From NCBI GenBank assembly GCA_012064415.1, contig SSNU01000166.1, positions 1 through 24,878 on the forward strand: DNA of 24,878 bases, read 5' to 3'. This document shows positions 18,905 through 24,878 of the stretch, in pieces. The DNA is from Gyrodactylus bullatarudis. Taxonomy: Eukaryota; Platyhelminthes; Monogenea; Gyrodactylidea; Gyrodactylidae. The translations under genes and the position numbers were made by a program. Each line of letters starts with the position of its first letter. The stretch's first letter is position 1. The notes beneath the pieces were generated by a model. The model was not told where the DNA came from and made no database searches. It saw only the letters and a program-made list of their open reading frames with translations.

Positions 18905-20038
18905 ATGACAATTCAAATCTGGATGCCGAATAGGAGTGCACTTTCTTGGATTCAATTAATTGTAAACTTGACTGGTTTCTTGGGGAATATTGTCATGTTT
19001 AGTACATTAAGGGCTCATCGGATGAGCGGTAAATGGCCGACAATTCTATTTCTTTGTCAGTCCGTTTATGATTCAATGGTATGCTTTCAGTCGGCAATCT
19101 TATCCCTTCAACCGAGTAATTGGCTAACCTCGAATGAAAGCATCAATCAGCTCTTGTGTCACATGTGGCATAGTCAGTTTACTTATTGGCTTTTTGTCCA
19201 GCTGTCCATAGGCAATTTAGTTTTGGTTGGCCTTGAACGTTACTTGGCTCTTGTTCATCCAATGAAATATGAAAATAATTCAAAGAAGCGCATTTTCATA
19301 ACCTGTATGATTTTAAACTTTTTTTACAACTTGTTAATAGCCTTGCCAAACACCTTGGAATCCAGAATATCAGATAAACTCGAGTGTGTTCAAGATAAAA
19401 CTGAAGTTATTGAAAAGGTTCTTCTCGTCTATTGTATCCTTTGGTTTATACTCATTTATTCAGCTGCATTAATATGCCTTGTATTTTTCTACACCAAAAT
19501 TATTTATGAATTGAAGAAATCCTCAAAGACAATTCAGGCCACAAAGGATATAGTCAAGACCTCAGAGAAGGCAACTAACCAGTTCACTATGATTTCCATA
19601 ATTATAACCATTGTTTACATCATTTGTATTTCGTATGACGCCTTCTTTTACCTCCTCGGAAGGACAAAGTTGATCAAATATGAATATCATACTATTCAAC
19701 ATCAGATTGGTGAATTCTCAGTGTCTCTCAATTCCTTTGCTAATCCGGTGATTTACTTTTTTTTCATTGCCAGAAATTCATGTATAACCTACATTAAGGA
19801 GAATAGTTTGTTTGAAAAGTCGAGGAAGAAAAAAATTCCACTTGTCTCTAGAGAACGGAATCGAGTAAAGTTGTCAAAAAGCTCTTTAAATAACACATTA
19901 AATAACAACACCAATAACAGCGCATTGAATAGTGGTCTTAGCAACCTGGAAAAAATGATCAGTATTGAGTATACAGAGGATTCGAATCCCATCCAGGAGC
20001 AGGCGGAATTAATAAAAAAAATGCTCAGGGAAGGTTGA
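18905..20038 (+). CDS. Class A (rhodopsin-like) G protein-coupled receptor, atypical
   Basis: A single-exon gene of 377 residues with seven hydrophobic segments at about 14-36, 45-68, 86-116, 128-150, 170-201, 225-252 and 265-289. Family marks: Asn28 in helix 1 (FLGNIVMF), Asp56 in helix 2, Cys85 and Cys161 (the helix 3-loop 2 disulfide pair), ERYLALVHP at 111-119 (the DRY motif as ERY) and NSFANPVIYFF at 277-287 (NPxxY). Missing marks: no Trp in helix 4, no Pro in helix 5, and CISYD where CWxP belongs in helix 6. The tail is basic (KSRKKK) and then Asn-rich (about 335-350). The closest general type is a peptide receptor of the FMRFamide kind; flatworm orphan rhodopsin families also deviate in this way. 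The ligand is unknown. The ATG at 18905 is the first in frame; a second at 18923 is possible. Confidence 0.9.
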   Translation: MTIQIWMPNRSALSWIQLIVNLTGFLGNIVMFSTLRAHRMSGKWPTILFLCQSVYDSMVCFQSAILSLQPSNWLTSNESINQLLCHMWHSQFTYWLFVQLSIGNLVLVGLERYLALVHPMKYENNSKKRIFITCMILNFFYNLLIALPNTLESRISDKLECVQDKTEVIEKVLLVYCILWFILIYSAALICLVFFYTKIIYELKKSSKTIQATKDIVKTSEKATNQFTMISIIITIVYIICISYDAFFYLLGRTKLIKYEYHTIQHQIGEFSVSLNSFANPVIYFFFIARNSCITYIKENSLFEKSRKKKIPLVSRERNRVKLSKSSLNNTLNNNTNNSALNSGLSNLEKMISIEYTEDSNPIQEQAELIKKMLREG

Positions 20039-22734
20039 TGCTTTCATGTTTTCATTCCTTGCCGCATAAAAACAAAAATATAATAATATTTTTTTATTCA
20101 AATTTGAAAGATTTCCATTTTGTGATGAGAAAAAGTTGAAAAATAGAAAATTTCCATTGATTATTCCTTACTACTATTTTTCTCAATGAAAAAATACTTT
20201 GGCATTTCAGGTAAATAAAGATTAAACCAATAACGTTCGATAAATTTCTAACATAAAAAAACTTGCATAAACAAGTTGAGTTTGCTCTCAATATTTACTT
20301 TGACTAATTGAAGACAAACAACTGAATTTAAAATAATAATTTTTGGGCTATAAATATCCTTGGAGTAGTAGTTCAGCACTGCTACTGAGTCAACAGTTAA
20401 ACAATTGAAATAATTAAGAATGAAGAAACTTTAACCCTTCTAATCCCAATGAAAGATGCCAGAAAATAATCACGCTGAATACAAATCTGTATTCAAAATT
20501 TTGAGCTATTGTTTTACGATAGAAAGTCATCTCATCATTTCTTAAGACTTTAGTATAAAGGTTTTCAAAAAAGTATTTGAACGAGTCAGTCACAACCTAA
20601 TCAATTTCCTCTCTCATGAGAGACCAGCAATTTATTTTAAAAGTTTTATTTCCAATAATTCAAGATTCATCTGAAATGGCAGGTCTTATGAAGTTTTATG
20701 ATAATAATCATATGAAAGTTTATTATTGACTACCTAAGCTTACGTATTTCAGGATCTTGACACCGTTCTCGATACATGTGATAAAAACACATTCTCTAAA
20801 TTTCACCTAATTCAGAAAATATTTTTCAAAAAGTTTGAAGTCTGCACAACGAGTATTAATCAATTTCATGGCCGAGTGATCACAAAAATTAAATAAAATC
20901 GATTCTCCAAATAGATAAAAGCTCTGATAGTGCTTCCATTAATTTTTTTCCAGATTATTTTTATAAATGAATTCGAATTAAATTATCGGCATTCATCATG
21001 AAGCTTTTTTCTCGTGAAGAATTATCGTTAAAATATTATTCTAATAATTATTCTAGCTTTTGTAAATAAATGAGAATTTTTCAAGATCCATGCGTCAACT
21101 TTTAATGATGTCAATTGGTTTACTTGCAAACAACGACTATTCCTAATGAAAGAAATTTTGCTCCAGTTTAAAATTAGAAAATTAGTCTATAATAATAAAA
21201 TTTTCTCCCTAATCGTTATTGATATTATAATTTAAAGGATCATTATTTATAGGTTATGAATCATAATTCTAAACTCTAAGATCTAAACATTTTTGTCAGC
21301 TTTAGAATCTTGCTTTTTACCAACTAGAGTATGATTTTGAAGACTTTCAGAGGGTCTAGTAATTACTGAAAAATTATCCCTAGTTAGGAAAATTCATTTA
21401 AACATTTTTATTTCACAACCTTTCATTTTGAACAAATCATTGGCAGCTTGCAAAAGAATTAGTTCCTTTAAATTCAGTATTCTCCAAACGTTTTCCCTTA
21501 AGAATCTCATATTAAATTCTGATACAATATATTGAATCTTACGAAAATTTAGTATTGCTTCTCGTAATAAAGAGGGAAAAAAAGAATTGAACAAAAGTAC
21601 ATCAAAATACGCAAAAGATTTGAGTGTGATTTAGTAATAAAAATAGTTTTTTTATATTCTCAAAATACGATTTTTATTCTACTCTTGTATATTTTTCCAA
21701 CATTTTAGATCAGTTAATGTTATCGAGACGTATTATTTTGCCTTATCAACTATTGAATCAAGGTTGTAATTTGTAATAGGTTTTTATAAGAATAGCGCAT
21801 TATTTCCTGAAATAATCTCCAGTAGAGCACCGTTCTTATTCTTATTACTCGGCATTTGGTAATGTACAAAATCTGAGCATTTTATACATGCTAAAATCTT
21901 TTAATGTTTTAATCTAAGAGCCTGACGTAAACTTCTGGAAAATTTTAATAAATTATCTAGTTATTTAACCAGAATTTCAACCCTTAACTTGATGAATGAT
22001 TCTAAATATTTGCAAACACCAAAAAGATTCCAGCTCTCAAAAACAAAAGATGGTCTGAAGAGCCAGGAACAATTTTTAAACATAGAGAGAATAAAAAAGA
22101 CGATTGAATTTTTGACTTGAAAATTTATTTTTGAAAATAAATTTCTCTGTGAAAGAAAATTTAGCAGATGTTAATTCTAGTCACCCGGTTAGACATTTTG
22201 TATTAAGCAATATTTCAAACAGTTATTCGGATGGTTTTTTTTTGTGTAAAAAATAATCTCTTGAATCTTTCTATCTCAACTTACCTCCCAATACAAGGAA
22301 CAAAAATATAAAGATATTTCTCATTACAATCATGTCCTAAAATGACAGTTGTGAATGTTATAGATAACTATTACAATGGGGGTTGGATTAGATCAACTTA
22401 CAAGTGATTCGACAAATAAGTCTATTCTGTTATCTCTATTTATAATAGAATTTAATCGGTCAACCAGAGTGAAAATCCTTTGATCTCGATATAGAGATCT
22501 TTAGTGCATCATCATTTAAAAGAATGAGTTCAGCGAGGCTTGTAGGAAAATATGAAATCGTTTATTTCACTTTATATTGCATCACTAGTCGATAGGCTTT
22601 CCCTTTGATTTCAAAAATAGAATTTTTCATTTGAATTAATTAACAAAGTGTCCAAGTCAATGTTGGGATTAATTCTCTTTTGTCCAAGCTTGATCATGTT
22701 AGAAGGCTTGATTTGAGCAAAATCCTACCCAGCA
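20039..22734. other. Intergenic region downstream of the GPCR
   Basis: An AT-rich stretch without a recognisable gene. It holds a possible AATAAA for the GPCR at 20214-20219, a TATAAATA at about 20350 with no credible gene after it, and a 42-codon open frame at 21992-22120 rich in Lys. A short palindrome GATCTC-GATATA-GAGATC lies near 22482. I see no transposon ends here. Confidence 0.6.
20214..20219 (+). terminator. Possible polyadenylation signal of the GPCR gene
   Basis: The first AATAAA on the plus strand after the stop at 20036-20038, about 175 nt downstream. A closer variant hexamer could be used instead. Confidence 0.3.
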
Positions 22735-22911
22735 TACAGTAAAAATATTTTTATTGAAACACGAAAAAATTATTTATCTCGACCAATCAGAATGCAACAA
22801 GTGATTTCTATGCATATAGATAGAAAAAAAGTGAGTTTTTGTGAAAATGTGAAAATTCACTGTTAATACTTAATCAGGGGGTAAATATTCGTGTTTCAAT
22901 AAAAATAAGGA
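22735..22911. mobile_element. Same MITE family, copy 2 (deleted and truncated)
   Basis: Starts TACAGTAAAAATATTTTTAT at 22735, lacks about 20 bp of the arm found in copy 1, then shares CTCGACCAATCAGAATGCAA and AAGTGATTTCTATGCATA with it. The right arm reads GGGGGTAAATATTCGTGTTT and AATAAAAATAAG, but the terminal ACTGTA is missing. The foldback element begins directly beyond, at 22922, so its insertion probably removed or separated the end. Confidence 0.75.
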
Positions 22912-22921
22912 ATAATTTACC

Positions 22922-23176
22922 TTTTTGACGATGGTTGTTTTCCTTTTTGACTATAGTAATTTATATTTTTACCTTTTCAACTATAGTCATATTACTTTTG
23001 ACTTTAGTCAATACCATATTTAGCTTTCTGACTATACTTTCTCTAATCTTCATCTTTATGACTATAATTTTTGAATTGTTATTATTTTTTGACTATAGTT
23101 AAATTTCTGTTTTTCTTGATGGAAAAAAATTTTTTTTCCATAAAATTCTTTTCGACTATAGTCAATACCATGTTTA
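22922..23176 (+). repeat. Left arm of the foldback inverted repeat
   Basis: Begins TTTTTGACGATGGTTG and ends GTCAATACCATGTTTA. It contains spaced units around GACTATAGT, AACTATAGTCA, GACTTTAGTCAA, GACTATACTT, GACTATAATT, GACTATAGTT and CGACTATAGTCAA. It also holds a near-symmetric poly-A/poly-T block GGAAAAAAATTTTTTTTCC near 23122-23140. Confidence 0.9.
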
Positions 23177-23994
23177 CCTTTTTGACTATTGTTATTTTCC
23201 ATTTTTACCTTTTTGACTTATTGCTATGATTTTTCATAATAATATTTCTCCCCACTGGATTGATGAATCAAGATTATTTCATTGGACTATCGAATAAAAA
23301 ATGTCGAAAATTAAAGTAAAAACACATAGTTAAGAGCCATAAATATTTCTGTCAAAATATTTATTGATACAATTACCACATTAAATGTTTTTTTAGAAGA
23401 TTTTATACGTTTTTCTTTAGGGCTTCCTCGTTTAGTGCATGTTTAGGCATACAAAATCATTGCTTCTATTGCAACCAGTTCATAAATAGATTTCGGACCA
23501 TATGTTATATATATTATTCGATTTCTCCTGAAGAGCCCATTCAGATTCTGATCCAGGCTAGAAATCGAAATTTTGCAAAATCTATCTCTATTAGTCATCT
23601 TTTGTCTTCAAGTCGATAAAAGTCCCTGTTCAAAAATCTTCTAGTTTATGAAAAGAATTGAGGATATCATCATCATTTGACTGGTTCAATTTACGTAAAG
23701 TTTTCCAGTTTTGATGATAATTTGTTAAAAATCATGTACTCGTGTTTAATTTTACAACATATTAATTATAAACCTTCTAATTTATTAACTATAATTCCTG
23801 TATCTTACTGGTGTACACTTTCTCTGTGAAAACATGTCTATACACAGTGTGTATTACACACTCCCCACAAAGTACTTGTGGGGTTGCACTTGTAACATAT
23901 GAGTCAACTATGTACCGGTAATTAATTAATATATTATTGTATATTATCTATCAGATATTATTAATTTTCTTATTGTAATTTCAATATGTATATA
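23177..23994. other. Left part of the foldback element's centre
   Basis: Two further weak GACTATTG/GACTTATTG units follow the arm. After that it is AT-rich sequence in which I see no gene. It contains two adjacent perfect hairpins: GTGTGTATTACACAC at 23847-23861, and at 23863-23883 an 8-bp stem CCCCACAA/TTGTGGGG with a 5-base loop. Confidence 0.55.
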
Positions 23995-24590
23995 TGTTAC
24001 GACCAATGTAGAAACTTGTATACACTGTTCATCTCAATGGTCAATGTAGAAACTCAGTTTTGTTTGTAGATCTTTGAGTTTTTGTCAAGATAACACTTGA
24101 ACCTAAACAGAAGTCAAATTTTAGTTCAAGTGTTTTGCACTTGAGAACATTTGAAACCCAGTCAATCTGAAAACCTGAGAATGTCAATACTCATCAGACC
24201 TATTATGAGGTCTATCGTCTATTATAGAATCAATATTATTAACCAATAAGATTTCTCAATTCTCGGTCTGACGGACAGGGCATGCTGAGATGTGATTGTA
24301 TTTCAGGCTGCGTGAATAACAGATGTTCCTGTTTGAAGAGAAATATTCTATGCAATTCACGATGCCACAAAAGTTTGAGTTGTAAAAACAAATAGATTCA
24401 AAATTTTTGTGTTACTAATCAATTTTTGTACTATATTTGTAAAATTTTGAAATAAATATTTTCTTATTTGTTACTTATTTAGTCATAAGGGGGAAATAAA
24501 TAAAATTGAAAAAATGGTCAATGTAGAAACTCAGTTTCATTGAGATGAACAGTGTATACACTGATTAAAGTTTCTACATTGGTCGTAACA
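23995..24590 (+). mobile_element. Ginger-like DNA transposon remnant (596 bp) nested in the foldback element
   Basis: Ends TGTTACGACCAATGTAGAAA at the left and, mirrored, GTTTCTACATTGGTCGTAACA-type sequence at the right, i.e. TGT...ACA termini. TATA lies directly outside both ends (23991-23994 and 24591-24594) and may be a 4-bp target duplication, though the sequence is simple. Inverted similarity extends inwards through GTATACACTGTTCATCTCAATG with a 6-11-bp indel. A 22-bp direct repeat (24039-24060 and 24516-24537) lies inside it. Known: Ginger transposons have TGT-starting TIRs, 4-bp duplications and an integrase-like transposase. The coded Cys-rich tail at 24241-24395 supports the call. 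Confidence 0.65.
24241..24395 (+). pseudogene. C-terminal cysteine-rich tail of a Ginger/KRBA2-like transposase
   Basis: A frame open from just after a TAA near 24240 to TAG at 24393-24395. It reads NSRSDGQGMLRCDC and then GCVNNRCSC, KRNILCNSRC, HKSLSCKNK at the end. The pattern C-x-C-x3-C-x5-C-x-C-x7-C-x3-C-x6-C (eight Cys, plus a His) is the cysteine-rich tail I associate with integrase-type transposases annotated as KRBA2-like, including the leading GQG. Nothing of the integrase core remains nearby, so this is the leftover 3' end of an internally deleted element. A CXC-type DNA-binding protein exon is the alternative, but the flanking TIRs favour the transposon. Confidence 0.65.
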
Positions 24591-24623
24591 TATATACTAT
24601 ATAGTGGCCTGTAAAGACTGAAA

Positions 24624-24878
24624 TAAACATGGTATTGACTATAGTCGAAAAGAATTTTATGGAAAAAAAATTTTTTTCCATCAAGAAAAACAGAAATTTA
24701 ACTATAGTCAAAAAATAATAACAATTCAAAAATTATAGTCATAAAGATGAAGATTAGAGAAAGTATAGTCAGAAAGCTAAATATGGTATTGACTAAAGTC
24801 AAAAGTAATATGACTATAGTTGAAAAGGTAAAAATATAAATTACTATAGTCAAAAAGGAAAACAACCATCGTCAAAAA
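24624..24878 (-). repeat. Right arm of the foldback inverted repeat
   Basis: Exact reverse complement of 22922-23176, cut by the window edge. Whether the repeat ends here or continues, and whether a target duplication follows, cannot be seen. Confidence 0.9.

Larger units (their letters stand above)
22922..24878. mobile_element. Foldback element with perfect 255-bp inverted arms
   Basis: Bases 22922-23176 are the exact reverse complement of 24624-24878 as far as I can read. The second arm runs to the window edge, so the true length is unknown. Each arm carries seven spaced, degenerate copies of a palindromic unit, TTGACTATAGTCAA, and two weaker copies extend past the left arm to about 23225. 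Perfect arms around a 1.4-kb centre imply recent insertion or gene conversion. The centre holds the Ginger-like element at 23995-24590 and otherwise no gene I can identify. The arrangement of repeated subunits inside long arms resembles Foldback-type and Mutator-like transposons; class not determined. Confidence 0.75.

Noticed and set aside
20349..20378. TATAAATA followed by an initiator-like TCAGCA
   Set aside because: Spacing fits a core promoter, but no credible reading frame follows, and such strings are common in AT-rich DNA.
21394..21594. 66-codon open frame on the minus strand
   Set aside because: It starts with TTG, has no family resemblance and no flanking splice sites that extend it.
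21992..22120. 42-codon Lys-rich open frame starting with ATG
   Set aside because: Too short to tell from chance, with no splice partner or homology recognised.
22922..23225. CRISPR-like array of spaced repeats
   Set aside because: Units are degenerate, palindromic, unevenly spaced and mirrored at the other arm, in an animal genome.

Overview
The window is nuclear DNA of an AT-rich animal. Two genes have recognisable animal families with GT-AG introns (a PTPN9/MEG2-type phosphatase and an ABHD1/ABHD3-type hydrolase), and there is an intronless class A GPCR, a gene resembling CCDC43, and many transposon remains. Introns at the 5' ends of genes are tiny (24, about 25 and 41 nt), while introns further 3' reach 4-5 kb. 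That gradient is best known from flatworms such as schistosomes, so a platyhelminth is my leading guess. Dicyemids also have very short introns and are not excluded. The taxonomic call is inference.

Layout. 1-482: 3' end of a hAT transposon, probably inside a downstream intron of the next gene. 869-2211 (-): first three coding exons of PTPN9 (CRAL-TRIO lipid-binding half; the phosphatase half would lie left of the window). 2212-2350: 139-bp divergent spacer. 2351-3323 (+): two-exon gene for a charged, CCDC43-like protein. 3768-16934 (-): a complete six-exon ABHD3-like serine hydrolase of about 373 residues, with an N-terminal membrane anchor and Ser/Asp/His triad. Its introns hold a hAT-like MITE, a tRNA-like (B-box) hairpin repeat, a 0.6-kb foldback MITE and a LINE. 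18905-20038 (+): divergent class A GPCR in one exon. 18043-18245 and 22735-22911: two copies of one TA-flanked MITE family. 22922-24878: a large foldback element whose 255-bp arms are perfect inverted repeats, holding a 596-bp Ginger-like DNA transposon remnant that still encodes a cysteine-rich transposase tail.

The genes do not form a pathway. The strongest structural story is the interaction of very short introns with transposons: ABHD intron 2 appears to be a micro-intron of about 45 nt expanded to 2.2 kb by one LINE insertion. Exon models were derived by reading splice sites and comparing with remembered family sequences; no alignment or transcript data were available.
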